From NCBI RefSeq assembly GCF_029968015.1, contig NZ_JASCIS010000015.1:123193-187192 (forward strand): a DNA stretch of 64,000 bases, in the 5' to 3' direction. Position 1 is the first letter of the stretch; each line of letters starts with the position of its first letter. Source of the DNA: Streptomyces luteolus. Its GTDB lineage: Bacteria > Actinomycetota > Actinomycetes > Streptomycetales > Streptomycetaceae. This document shows, one piece after another, positions 17,428 to 25,227 of this stretch. Below the pieces are notes generated by a model. The model made no database searches. It was not told the DNA's origin and was given only the letters and a program-made list of their open reading frames with translations. Made by a program: the position numbers and the translations under genes.

Positions 17428-18645
17428 TCAGCGGGGCGACTCGCCGCGTGCTTCCAACTCGCCGCAGATCAGGAAGGCGACCGCGCGTTCGCGTTCCGTC
17501 CAGGCGCGCGTATCGAGTTCGACGGTCTGCAGGAGCGCGCACTCCACGACGTACCCGTGCTCGGTGAGGTCGCGGCCGATCAACTCGGCCTCGTCGCGCG
17601 TGGAGGCGTGGGTGACGATCCGTTCGGGCCTGCGGTCGGCGACGGCGGAGACCACGGCGGCGCCGCCACCCCCCACGCGTACGACATCGGGCTCGGGCAG
17701 GTCCTCCAGTACGTGCGGGGCCGAGCCGCGGAGGATCTGCAGCGGGACGCCGAAGCGGCGGGCGTTGCGGTCGGTCTGGGCGCAGGCGGCGATGTCCCGG
17801 TCGACGGCGATGACGGCGGCGCCGAACCGGGCGGCCTCGACGGCGAAGGCGCCGCTGCCGGAGCCGATGTCCCAGACGAGGTCGCCCACGCGCGGTCCCA
17901 GGCGGGCGAGTTGGGCCGCGCGGAGGCGGTCGTTCTCGCCCTCGTCGAGCCCGTCCTCGCCATAGGCGCCCGCGGGCAGGGCCCAGCCGCGGGGGCGGGC
18001 GGCGGGGTCGCGGCCGGCGATCCAGGCGTGCTCCTGGCCGACGGGTCCGCCGATGACGATGACGACGTTGGGGTCGCGCCAGGAGACGTCGGCGGCCTTG
18101 TCGGAGGTGAGCACGGAGACGCGTTCGCGGTCGGTGCCGAGCTCCTCGCAGACCACGAAGGTGCGGTGCACTCCCTGCAGCAGCAGGGCGAGCTCGGCGG
18201 GTCCCGCGCCCGGTGAGGTGAGCACGGCGACCTTGGTGTGGGCGCGGCACACATTGACCGCGCGGCGCAGGGTGCGGCTCTGGGCGACGACGATCTGGGC
18301 GTCGTCCCAGGGCATGCCGGCGCGGGCGAAGGCCTGGGCGACGGAGGAGACGGCGGGTACGACCTCGACCTCAAGGCCGTGTTCGGGGGCGCGCAGGGTG
18401 CGTACGACGCCGAAGAAGCCGGGGTCGCCGTCCGCGAGGACGACGGCGGTGCCGCGGTGGGCGGCGATGCGGCGGGCGGCGAGCGAGACGCTGCCGAGCC
18501 GGATGCGCTCGGCGCGGGCGGGCACTTCGGGCAGCGCCAGGTGGTGGGCGGCGCCCGCCACGAGCGTCGCGGCGCCGAGTGCGGAGCGTGCCGCGTCCGT
18601 CAGGGGCGAGCCGTCCCAGCCGATCACCGTGACCCGGTCGGCCAT
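17428..18645 (-). CDS. cobL: Precorrin-6Y C5,15-methyltransferase (CbiE-CbiT fusion)
   Basis: A 405-residue bifunctional enzyme. The N-terminal half (1 to about 205) is the CbiE tetrapyrrole methylase: VTVIGWDGSPLT, the SAM-loop region LADGDPGFFGVV, and VPAVSSVAQAFARAG. The C-terminal half (about 225-400) is the CbiT Rossmann methylase and decarboxylase, with the SAM motif VWDIGSGSGAFAVEAAR. It methylates C5 and C15 of precorrin-6B and removes a carboxyl. It is upstream of bluB-cobT on the same strand but separated by a long gap, so co-transcription is not assured. Confidence 0.92.
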   Translation of the reverse strand: MADRVTVIGWDGSPLTDAARSALGAATLVAGAAHHLALPEVPARAERIRLGSVSLAARRIAAHRGTAVVLADGDPGFFGVVRTLRAPEHGLEVEVVPAVSSVAQAFARAGMPWDDAQIVVAQSRTLRRAVNVCRAHTKVAVLTSPGAGPAELALLLQGVHRTFVVCEELGTDRERVSVLTSDKAADVSWRDPNVVIVIGGPVGQEHAWIAGRDPAARPRGWALPAGAYGEDGLDEGENDRLRAAQLARLGPRVGDLVWDIGSGSGAFAVEAARFGAAVIAVDRDIAACAQTDRNARRFGVPLQILRGSAPHVLEDLPEPDVVRVGGGGAAVVSAVADRRPERIVTHASTRDEAELIGRDLTEHGYVVECALLQTVELDTRAWTERERAVAFLICGELEARGESPR

Positions 18646-18790
18646 CGTCGTCAGTCTCCTGGGGGTTCTCGCAGGTCGTCAGTGGGCGGCCGCCGGTCGT
18701 GCGGGTACGGGGCGGGCCTGGTGAGCGTACCTGGTGGATCCGGGGAGGGCCGGGCCCGGGCGGCGGGCGCTCACTGCGGCCCGCGGCGGC

Positions 18791-19441
18791 TCAGTTCCAC
18801 TCGGAGAAGGCGGTGTATCCGGAGGCCTCGGCCAGCTGGTCGGCGATGCCGTCGAGGTCCTCGGGCAGAAGGCTCCAGACGATCTGGTCGGTGCGGCTGT
18901 CGCTCCAGCCGCCGCCGTCCTCGTCTCTCGTACGCGCTATGCAGGCGCCGCGCAGGATGCCCTCGCTGATGCAGCCGATCTTCTGGGCGACCTGCTGGGA
19001 CGCGACGTTGTCGGCGGCGGTGCGCAGTTCGAGGCGCTCGAAGGCCTGGTCGCGGAAGAGCCACTGGGTGACGGCGAGCGCGGCCTCCGACGCGTACCCC
19101 TCGCCGCGGGCCCAGGGGGCGACGACGTACGCGATCTCGCTGGCGCGGACCCGCCAGTCGGTGTGCTGCAGGTGCACGATGCCGACGAGGCGCTGGGTGA
19201 GGAACTCGGTGACGGCGAAGACGATGCCGCGGCCCTCGGTGCGCTCGGCGGGGGCGAGTTCGGTGACCCAGGCGCGGGCGTCGGCCTCGGTGTACGGCTG
19301 GGGTGCGGTGGTCCAGGCGACGACGTTCTCGTCGTTCATCATCTCGGTGAGGCCGTCGACGTCCGCTTCCTCGAACGGGCGCAGCACGAGGCGTTCCGTG
19401 CTGATGGAGATGTCCGGGAACATCGAGTTGGCCGTCGTCAT
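18791..19441 (-). CDS. RimJ/RimL-type GNAT acetyltransferase
   Basis: A 216-residue single GNAT domain. Typical pieces are ISTERLVLRPFEEADVDGLTEMM at the start, the acetyl-CoA segment IAYVVAPWARGEGYASEAA, and LELRTAADNVASQQVAQKIGC near the end. This subfamily acetylates N-terminal amines of ribosomal proteins or small amines. The target here is unknown. The C-terminal tail (IVWSLLPEDLDGIADQ) is family-like. Immediately upstream is a 22-bp triple repeat, so its promoter region has been rearranged. Confidence 0.85.
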   Translation of the reverse strand: MTTANSMFPDISISTERLVLRPFEEADVDGLTEMMNDENVVAWTTAPQPYTEADARAWVTELAPAERTEGRGIVFAVTEFLTQRLVGIVHLQHTDWRVRASEIAYVVAPWARGEGYASEAALAVTQWLFRDQAFERLELRTAADNVASQQVAQKIGCISEGILRGACIARTRDEDGGGWSDSRTDQIVWSLLPEDLDGIADQLAEASGYTAFSEWN

Positions 19442-19464
19442 CGTGCCGCTCCGTCACTACTGGT

Positions 19465-19530
19465 CTGCCGCCGAACCACTGCCGGCCTGCTGCCGAACCA
19501 CTGCTGTTCTGCTGCCGAAGTGCCCAGCAT
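19465..19530. repeat. 22-bp tandem repeat, three imperfect copies
   Basis: Units at 19465-19486, 19487-19508 and 19509-19530 with consensus CTGCTGCCGAACCACTG plus five variable bases; the third unit has drifted. It lies 23 nt upstream of the acetyltransferase start. Confidence 0.8.
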
Positions 19531-19556
19531 GCAGCATGCACCCACCGAACCGCACG

Positions 19557-19590
19557 ACGGGGCCCGCACCTTGGCAGGTGCGGGCCCCGT
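19557..19590 (-). terminator. Terminator of the methionine transporter operon
   Basis: A perfect 14-bp stem (19557-19570 with 19577-19590), six-base loop, 49 bp after the last metQ stop. There is no long T tract, as is common in Streptomyces. Confidence 0.8.
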
Positions 19591-19639
19591 GGTACGTGAG
19601 GGTTTGTCAGGTACCGGTGTCCGGCGGATCCGTTGCCGT

Positions 19640-20479
19640 TCAGTTTTCGGTGACCGGCAGGACCGAGCCCTGGTACTTCTCCTCGATGAACTTCTTCACC
19701 TCGGGCGAAGTCAGCAGTTTCGCCAGCTTCTTGACCCTCGGGTCGTCCTCGTCACCCTTCTTGACGGCGAGGACGTTGTTGTACGGATTGCCCTTGACCG
19801 ACTCCAGAAGGATGGCGTCCTTCTTGGGGCTGAGCCCGGCGTCGAGCGCGTAGTTGTTGTTGATGACCGCCGCGTCGACGTCCTTCAACGAGCGCGGCAG
19901 CTGGGCCGGTTCGATCTCCTTGAAGGTGAGGCCCTTGGGGTTCTTCGCGACGTCCTCGGGGCTCGCGTCGGCGCCCGCGTCCTTCTTGAGCTCGATCAGC
20001 CCCTCGGAGGCGAGCAGTTCGAGCGCCCGGCCCTCGTTGGTGGTGTCGTTGGGAAGGGCGATCGTGGCGCCCTTCTTCAGCTCGCCGGGGCTCTTGACCT
20101 TCTCGGAGTAGAGGCCCATGGGCGGCAGGTACACCTCGGTGACCGCGCTCAGGGTGGTGCCCTTGGACGCGTTGAAGTCGTCCAGGTAGGGCTTGTGCTG
20201 GTACAGGTTGGCGCCGAGGGTGCCGTCCTGGAGCGCGGTGTTCGGCAGGACGTAGTCCGTGAACTCCTTGATCTCCAGGTCGAGTCCGGCCTTCTTCGCC
20301 AGCTTCTGCTGTACGTACGTGAGGACTTCGCCGGCCGGGGTCGGGGTGGCCCCGACGACGAGCGGGCCGCTCTTGTCGTCGGAGCCGGAGCCGGAGCCCG
20401 AGCCGCCGGTGCCGCAGGCCGTCAGGCCGAGCGCGAGGGCTCCGGCGACGACGGCTGCGGGCAGGGTGCGGTTGCGCAT
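19640..20479 (-). CDS. metQ: MetQ methionine-binding lipoprotein, second copy
   Basis: A 279-residue extracellular solute-binding lipoprotein. The signal peptide ends in the lipobox LTAC (Cys at residue 22), then a Gly/Ser linker. The mature NlpA/MetQ domain carries LVVGATPTPAGEVL, EFTDYVLPNTALQDG, ALPNDTTNEGRALELL and PRSLKDVDAAVINNNYAL. It should deliver methionine to MetNI. It lies 29 nt after a second, paralogous metQ, and both match well along their length, indicating a tandem duplication with divergence. Confidence 0.92.
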   Translation of the reverse strand: MRNRTLPAAVVAGALALGLTACGTGGSGSGSGSDDKSGPLVVGATPTPAGEVLTYVQQKLAKKAGLDLEIKEFTDYVLPNTALQDGTLGANLYQHKPYLDDFNASKGTTLSAVTEVYLPPMGLYSEKVKSPGELKKGATIALPNDTTNEGRALELLASEGLIELKKDAGADASPEDVAKNPKGLTFKEIEPAQLPRSLKDVDAAVINNNYALDAGLSPKKDAILLESVKGNPYNNVLAVKKGDEDDPRVKKLAKLLTSPEVKKFIEEKYQGSVLPVTEN

Positions 20480-20508
20480 GACGGCTGTGTGCTCTCTGCT
20501 TCAGATGC

Positions 20509-21333
20509 TCAGAAGGAGGGCAGGACGGAGCCGGCGTACTTGTCCTCGATGAACTTCTTCACCTCGGGCGACGTGAGGAGCTTGGCGAGCTTCTGCACGC
20601 GCGGGTCCTTCTCGTCGCCTTCCTTCACGGCGAGGACGTTGTTGTAGTCGTTGCCCTTGGTGGTCTCCAGGAACAGCGCGTCCTTGGCCGGCTTGAGGTC
20701 GGCGCCGATGGCGTAGTTGCCGTTGATGACCGCGGCGTCGACGTCCTTCAGGGAGCGCGGGGTCTGCGCCGCCTCGACCTCCTTGAACTGGAGGTCCTTC
20801 GGGTTCTTCGCGATGTCCTGCGGGGTGGCGGTGGCCTCGGCGCCCTTCTTCAGGGTGATGAGGTCATTGGCGGCGAGGAAGCGCAGGGCGCGGCTCTCGT
20901 TGTCGGCGTCGTTGGGAAGGGCGATGGTGGCGCCCTTCTTCAGGTCGTCGGCCTTCTTGAGCTTCTCGGAGTAGAGGCCGAGCGGCTCCAGGTGGACGGT
21001 GGCGACGGACGCGAGGTGCGTGCCGTTCTTCTTGTTGAAGTCCTCGAGGTACGGCTGGGTCTGGAAGTAGTTGGCGCCGACGGAGCCGTCCTCGGTGGCC
21101 TGGTTCGGCTGGACGTAGTCCGTGAACTCCTTGACCTCCAGCTTGAGGCCTTCCTTCTCCGCCAGGTTGTCCTTGATGTAGTTCAGGATCTCGGCGTGCG
21201 GCACGGGGGTCGCGGCGACGATCAGCGGGTCGGAGGCCTTGGCCTTCTCGTCCCCGCCGCCGCAGGCGGTCAGACCGAGGGTGAGGGCGCCGGTGGTGAG
21301 GACAGCTGCGGTGATCTTGGTGGTGTTACGCAC
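20509..21333 (-). CDS. metQ: MetQ methionine-binding lipoprotein, first copy
   Basis: A 274-residue lipoprotein starting at GTG 21333, with a GGAGAAAGG site. A basic, hydrophobic signal peptide ends at the lipobox LTAC. The binding domain contains LIVAATPVPHAEIL, EFTDYVQPNQATEDGSVGANYFQ, ALPNDADNESRALRFL and DAAVINGNYAI, all MetQ-like. The differences from the second copy are spread throughout, so the two may bind different ligands (for example L- and D-methionine or sulfoxides). That is inference. It is co-transcribed with metI, 70 nt downstream of it. Confidence 0.92.
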   Translation of the reverse strand: MRNTTKITAAVLTTGALTLGLTACGGGDEKAKASDPLIVAATPVPHAEILNYIKDNLAEKEGLKLEVKEFTDYVQPNQATEDGSVGANYFQTQPYLEDFNKKNGTHLASVATVHLEPLGLYSEKLKKADDLKKGATIALPNDADNESRALRFLAANDLITLKKGAEATATPQDIAKNPKDLQFKEVEAAQTPRSLKDVDAAVINGNYAIGADLKPAKDALFLETTKGNDYNNVLAVKEGDEKDPRVQKLAKLLTSPEVKKFIEDKYAGSVLPSF

Positions 21334-21403
21334 GAAAAGTGCCTTTCTCCATGGGTGGTACGCCCCGTCGGTGGCAACGGGGAAGACGGGAAGCAGGAAG
21401 GTG

Positions 21404-22171
21404 TCAGCCGGACTTGGCCGGGGATCCGGCGGTCGCGGTCGCCTCTGAGGTGGCCGGGCCGCCCGGCAGCAGGCCGGTGAAGGCGCGGAAGCGGAGCGGT
21501 TCGCCGCCCTTGCCCGCACGGCGGTGCAGAACCCGGGCGCCGCTGTCACCGGCGAACTGGATGAGCGAGATGACGACGGCGAGGACCGCGACGGTGATCC
21601 ACATCAGGCTGGACTCGAAGCGCTGGTAGCCGTAGCGGATGGCGATGTCGCCGAGGCCGCCCGCGCCGACCGTGCCGGCCATGGCCGAGTAGCCGATGAG
21701 GGCGACGATCGTCGTGGTGGTCGCCGAGATCAGCGAGGGCAGCGACTCAGGCACGAGGACCTTGCGTACGACGGTCCAGGTGTTGCCGCCCATCGACTGC
21801 ACGGCCTCGACGAGCCCGTGGTCGACCTCGCGTACGGCCGTCTCGACGAGGCGCGCGAAGAACGGGATGGCGCCGACGGCGAGCGGCACGATCGCGGCCT
21901 CGACACCGATGGTGGTGCCGACGACGGCGCGCGTGAAGCCCATCAGGGCGACCATCAGGATGATGAAGGGCATCGAGCGGGCGATGTTCACGACCTGCCC
22001 GATGACCTTGTTCACGAAGGTGTTCTGCAGCAGGCCGCCCTTGTCCGTGAGGACGAGGAGCACACCGAGCGGCAGTCCGCCGACGACGGCGATGAGCGTG
22101 GACCAGCCCACCATGGACAGGGTGTCCAGACAGGCCTGCTCCAGCAGGGGCTGCATCTCCGACCAGGTCAC
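21404..22171 (-). CDS. metI: MetI methionine ABC transporter permease
   Basis: A 255-residue permease with about five transmembrane helices. The ATPase-coupling segment EAVQSMGGNTWTVVRKVLVPESLP corresponds to the EAA loop, and the GYSAMAGTVGAGGLGDIAIRYGYQRF motif is typical of MetI. A C-terminal basic, Ala/Thr-rich tail is longer than usual. It begins at GTG 22171, overlapping the metN stop by 4 nt (GTGA), indicating coupled translation. Confidence 0.95.
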   Translation of the reverse strand: MTWSEMQPLLEQACLDTLSMVGWSTLIAVVGGLPLGVLLVLTDKGGLLQNTFVNKVIGQVVNIARSMPFIILMVALMGFTRAVVGTTIGVEAAIVPLAVGAIPFFARLVETAVREVDHGLVEAVQSMGGNTWTVVRKVLVPESLPSLISATTTTIVALIGYSAMAGTVGAGGLGDIAIRYGYQRFESSLMWITVAVLAVVISLIQFAGDSGARVLHRRAGKGGEPLRFRAFTGLLPGGPATSEATATAGSPAKSG

Positions 22172-23256
22172 TTGGCGACACCTTCCTTCACGAGCCGCGG
22201 TTCGCCCGAGGCGAGCTCCGCGCGTCCGGCCACGTCTGCCACGTCTGCCACGTCCACCTGAAGCCCCTGCTCGCGCAGGAACCCGATGGGCACGACGTTC
22301 TCCTCGAAGCGGCCGGGCAGTTCGATGCGCATCCGGCCGACCTGCCTGCCGCCGACGGTGTCCATCGCGGCACCCAGGATCGAGATGTCGATGTTGTACG
22401 TACGGGAGAGCTGCGAGATGACCGGCTCGGTCGCCGTCTCACCGTGGAAGGTGAGGTCGACGACGGTGCGGTCGTCGCCGGAGGCCTCGCCGCTGACCGG
22501 GAAGAGGGCCGCGGCCAGCTCGGAGCCGGGGGTGGCGAGGAGTTCGCCGACCGTGCCGGACTCGACGATCTGCCCGCGCTCCATCAGGGCGGCCGAGTCG
22601 CAGACGGTCTTGACGACGTCCATCTCGTGCGTGATGAGCAGGACGGTCAGGCCGAGCTGCTGGTTGAGGTCGCGCAGGAGCTGGAGGATCGAGCGGGTGG
22701 TCTCCGGGTCGAGGGCGCTGGTGGCCTCGTCGGAGAGCAGCACCTTCGGGTCGCCGGCCAGGGCGCGGGCGATGCCGACGCGCTGCTTCTGGCCGCCGGA
22801 GAGCTGGGCCGGGTAGCTCCTGGCCTTGTCGGAGAGGCCGACGAGGTCGAGGAGTTCGAGGGCCTTGCGGGAGCGCTCTCGGCCGCTGATGCCGAGGATC
22901 TCCAGGGGCAGCTCGACGTTGTCCTGCACGGTCCGCGAGGACAGCAGGTTGAAGTGCTGGAAGACCATGCCGATGCGGCTGCGTGCCTGGCGCAGTTCCT
23001 TGCTCGCGCGCTGGCCGCGGCCGGCGAGGGCGGTGAGGTCGACGCCGTCCACCGTCACGGTGCCGGAGGTGGGGCGTTCGAGGAGGTTGACGCAGCGGAT
23101 CAGCGAGGACTTGCCGGCGCCGGACTGGCCGATGACGCCGTACACCTCCCCCTCGCGCACGTGCAGATCGACGCCGTCGAGAGCGGTTACTTCGCGACCG
23201 CGTGAGCGGTAGACCTTGGTCAGGCCGGAAGTGGTGATCACTGGGGTTTCCGTCAC
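22168..23256 (-). CDS. metN: MetN methionine ABC transporter ATPase with NIL domain
   Basis: A 362-residue ATPase. Walker A GQSGAGKS, Q-loop FQHFNLL, signature LSGGQKQR, Walker B VLLSDEATS and the LITHEMD switch are all present. After residue 270 comes the NIL domain (TYNIDISILGAAMDTVGGRQVG), which in E. coli binds methionine and shuts the pump. The first start, GTG 23256, lacks a ribosome site. GTG 23241 (VITTSGL) is a good alternative. It is the first full gene of metN-metI-metQ-metQ and follows a Cys/Met leader peptide. Confidence 0.95.
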   Translation of the reverse strand: MTETPVITTSGLTKVYRSRGREVTALDGVDLHVREGEVYGVIGQSGAGKSSLIRCVNLLERPTSGTVTVDGVDLTALAGRGQRASKELRQARSRIGMVFQHFNLLSSRTVQDNVELPLEILGISGRERSRKALELLDLVGLSDKARSYPAQLSGGQKQRVGIARALAGDPKVLLSDEATSALDPETTRSILQLLRDLNQQLGLTVLLITHEMDVVKTVCDSAALMERGQIVESGTVGELLATPGSELAAALFPVSGEASGDDRTVVDLTFHGETATEPVISQLSRTYNIDISILGAAMDTVGGRQVGRMRIELPGRFEENVVPIGFLREQGLQVDVADVADVAGRAELASGEPRLVKEGVAK

Positions 23257-23463
23257 TGTCGAGTGCGGGCGCGGGGTGCGCGCCGGGCACGGGGCATTCT
23301 TCTTCGGAAGCCGGGCACGGTTCTCGTACGGGGCACTCTCGTACGGGGCACGGAGGAACCGGGGAGTACGCGTGCGCGGGGCGGGGCTCGTTCCGCTCGG
23401 GGATGGTGCGCGGACACGGCTCGCGGGCTCGCTTCGGGGCGCGAGGCGGGGATGCGGGGGCCC
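23257..23463 (-). promoter_or_regulatory. Leader region between the Cys/Met leader peptide and metN
   Basis: 207 nt of GC-rich RNA. It contains two copies of CTCGTACGGGGCAC (plus strand, 23323-23336 and 23338-23351), a possible CTCGCG/CGCGAG stem soon after the leader stop, and a GGTTC/GAACC pair enclosing the repeats. No T-rich terminator is visible. If the leader peptide regulates metN, the switching structure should lie here. Confidence 0.45.
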
Positions 23464-23550
23464 TCAGAAGGCGCACATTCGACACATACAACGAGCACCG
23501 GGCGTCGTGATCGCCTCGGTCGCAGGGGTGCGGTAGCTCGTCGTGGTCAT
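23464..23550 (-). CDS. Candidate leader peptide ending in a Cys/Met-rich run (28 aa)
   Basis: A 28-codon frame that begins MTTTSYRTP and ends with the residues ARCMCRMCAF before TGA. The last nine codons include three Cys and two Met, all rare amino acids, and the frame precedes a methionine transporter operon by 207 nt. That is the layout of a ribosome-stalling leader sensing charged tRNA-Cys or tRNA-Met. There is no ribosome site, but a -10-like TTTACT ends 7 nt before the ATG, as in leaderless mRNAs. Similar Cys-rich leaders are known in mycobacteria. I have not verified conservation. Confidence 0.6.
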   Translation of the reverse strand: MTTTSYRTPATEAITTPGARCMCRMCAF

Positions 23551-23589
23551 GCGGACCAGTAAAGCAGACAGGCGTACGAGCCGATCACG

Positions 23590-23633
23590 GCTGTCCGAAT
23601 AGCGGACCGGATCGGTCCGCTGTCCGGGACAGC
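23590..23633. promoter_or_regulatory. Nested inverted repeats upstream of the met leader
   Basis: Inner arms AGCGGACC/GGTCCGCT (23601-23608 and 23614-23621) sit inside outer arms GCTGTCC/GGACAGC (23590-23596 and 23627-23633). The element lies 13 bp after the HAD gene stop and 40 bp before the leader peptide. It could terminate the HAD transcript or bind a dimeric repressor of the met operon. Confidence 0.5.
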
Positions 23634-23645
23634 GCGCGAGGGGCC

Positions 23646-24293
23646 TCAGCCGGCGGTGACGATCTCGACGCCACCCTCGACGGCCTGCGCGGACACCGCC
23701 GAGAGGTCGGCCACGACGACGTCGGCGGAGAGCTCTTCGGCGGTGTGGGTTGTGGTCAACGCCACGGTCGTCATACCGGCCGCGCGGCCCGACTGAAGTC
23801 CGGCGGGCGCGTCCTCGAAGACCACGCAGCGGGCCGGGTCGACGCCCAGCTTCTCGGCGGCGAGCAGAAAGGGCTCGGGGTCGGGCTTGCCGCGGGTGAT
23901 GTCGTCGGCGGCGACCATCGCGGGGAAGTCGACGCCGACCTCGTGCAGCCGGGCCTCGGCGAGCGGGCGGGTGGCGGAGGTGACGACGGCCCAGCGGTCG
24001 CGGGGCAGCGAGGCGAGGAGTTCCTTGCTGCCGGGGAGCAGCACCACGCCGCCGGCCACGTCCTCGACCTCCAGCTGCTCGATCCGCTTCAGGGCGCCCG
24101 GTATCCGCTCCTCGGGCAGCAGCTCGGCGATGATCTCGACGGCGGGGCGGCCGTGGAGCTCGACCCGCTCGAAGTCGGCCGCGGAGATCCCGTACTCCTC
24201 GGCCCAGCGGCGCCAGCAGCGGTAGACCGACTCCATGGAGGAGATCAGCGTTCCGTCGTTGTCGAAGAGGAGGGCCTCGGCCTGGATGTTCAT
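23646..24293 (-). CDS. HAD-superfamily sugar-phosphatase-like hydrolase
   Basis: A 215-residue HAD hydrolase. Motif I is FDNDGTLISS (Asp nucleophile and acid), motif II is in AVVTSAT, motif III is the GKPDPEPFLLAAEKLGV lysine, and motif IV is VFEDAPAGLQSGRAAGM. A helical cap occupies about residues 15-85. This matches beta-phosphoglucomutase-like or sugar-phosphatase members such as YfbT. The substrate is a small phosphorylated sugar by family inference. It precedes the met leader on the same strand. Confidence 0.88.
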   Translation of the reverse strand: MNIQAEALLFDNDGTLISSMESVYRCWRRWAEEYGISAADFERVELHGRPAVEIIAELLPEERIPGALKRIEQLEVEDVAGGVVLLPGSKELLASLPRDRWAVVTSATRPLAEARLHEVGVDFPAMVAADDITRGKPDPEPFLLAAEKLGVDPARCVVFEDAPAGLQSGRAAGMTTVALTTTHTAEELSADVVVADLSAVSAQAVEGGVEIVTAG

Positions 24294-24391
24294 GGCTCCG
24301 AGCGTAAGCGGAACGCCCCGCGCCGCTTACCGGACCCCCGGCCCCCGGCGTGGGACCCAGGGCCGGGCGCGGGGGGACTTTCGTCCCGTAA

Positions 24392-24397
24392 TAGGGT
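24392..24397 (+). promoter_or_regulatory. Candidate -10 of a leaderless membrane-protein mRNA
   Basis: TAGGGT ends 6 nt before the ATG at 24404, too close for a ribosome site, so transcription may begin at the ATG. No good -35 is seen. Confidence 0.4.
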
Positions 24398-24403
24398 CTC
24401 GGC

Positions 24404-24763
24404 ATGCTCATCGCCCTGACGGTCGCGACCGCTGTGGCCGCCCTGCTGCTCGCCGCGTGGTGCGGGTTCGCGGCGTTCCGCGACCAGCCCACCAAGGACT
24501 GGCACTTCATCGGCATGGCCGTGGTGACCCTGCTCGCCGTGGTCCAACTCGTCGTGGGTGTCGTGCAGTTGGCGCGCGGCCAGGAGCCGGAGCAGGGCAC
24601 GACGATCTTCGTGGCGTATCTGATCGGCTGCGCCGCGTGCGTCCCGGCGGCGGGTTTCCTCTCGCTGGCCGAGCGCACCCGCTGGGGTTCGATCACGGTC
24701 GCGGCGGCCGGCGTGGTCCTGGCGGTGCTGCAGGTTCGGCTCTACGACATCTGGGGTGGCTGA
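24404..24763 (+). CDS. Four-helix membrane protein, unknown
   Basis: A 119-residue integral membrane protein with four hydrophobic helices (about 2-22, 37-57, 66-86, 94-112) and short polar loops. No family signature is recognised. It ends one base before the GA that precedes the next gene's ATG, so the two are co-translated. A pair of small membrane proteins of this kind may form one complex, but that is inference. Confidence 0.75.
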   Translation: MLIALTVATAVAALLLAAWCGFAAFRDQPTKDWHFIGMAVVTLLAVVQLVVGVVQLARGQEPEQGTTIFVAYLIGCAACVPAAGFLSLAERTRWGSITVAAAGVVLAVLQVRLYDIWGG

Positions 24764-24764
24764 G

Positions 24765-25181
24765 ATGGCCGCGGAACGCACACGGCTCATCAAGGGCCCG
24801 GGGCTGCTGCTGGTCTGGCTGTACGGGGTGATGGTGGTCGGCGCGCTGTCGCGCTCGGTCTACCAGATCTCCACGGAGTTCGACCGGGCGCCGCTCGCGT
24901 ACTCGCTGTCGCTGCTCGCGGCGCTGGTCTACGCGTTCATCACGTACACCCTGGTGCGCGGCGGCGAGACGGCCCGGCGGGCGGCGCTCGCGTGCTGCGC
25001 GGCCGAGCTGGTGGGTGTGGTCGTGGTCGGGGCCTGGACGCTGGTCGAGCCGTCGGCCTTCCCGGACGCCACGGTGTGGTCGGACTTCGGGATGGGCTAT
25101 CTGTTCATCCCGGTGCTGCTGCCGGTGACGGCGCTGTTCTGGCTGCGCAGGTCTCGTACGGAGGTACGGGCGGCGGTCTGA
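24765..25181 (+). CDS. Membrane protein, partner of the preceding gene
   Basis: A 138-residue protein with four hydrophobic helices (about 12-30, 44-64, 73-95, 105-127), a basic N-terminus and an Arg-rich C-terminus. The preferred start is ATG 24765, one base after the upstream stop, with GGGGTGG overlapping the previous gene's end as ribosome site. GTG 24756 would overlap the upstream gene. No function is recognised. Confidence 0.75.
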   Translation: MAAERTRLIKGPGLLLVWLYGVMVVGALSRSVYQISTEFDRAPLAYSLSLLAALVYAFITYTLVRGGETARRAALACCAAELVGVVVVGAWTLVEPSAFPDATVWSDFGMGYLFIPVLLPVTALFWLRRSRTEVRAAV

Positions 25182-25211
25182 GCTGTCGAAGGCGCCGGCC
25201 CTCGACAGCTC
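25180..25211. terminator. Convergent-gene terminator
   Basis: Perfect 10-bp stem GAGCTGTCGA/TCGACAGCTC (25180-25189 with 25202-25211), between the membrane pair and the GNAT gene. It lacks T tracts. Confidence 0.7.
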
Positions 25212-25227
25212 ACGGCGTCCGCGTGCC

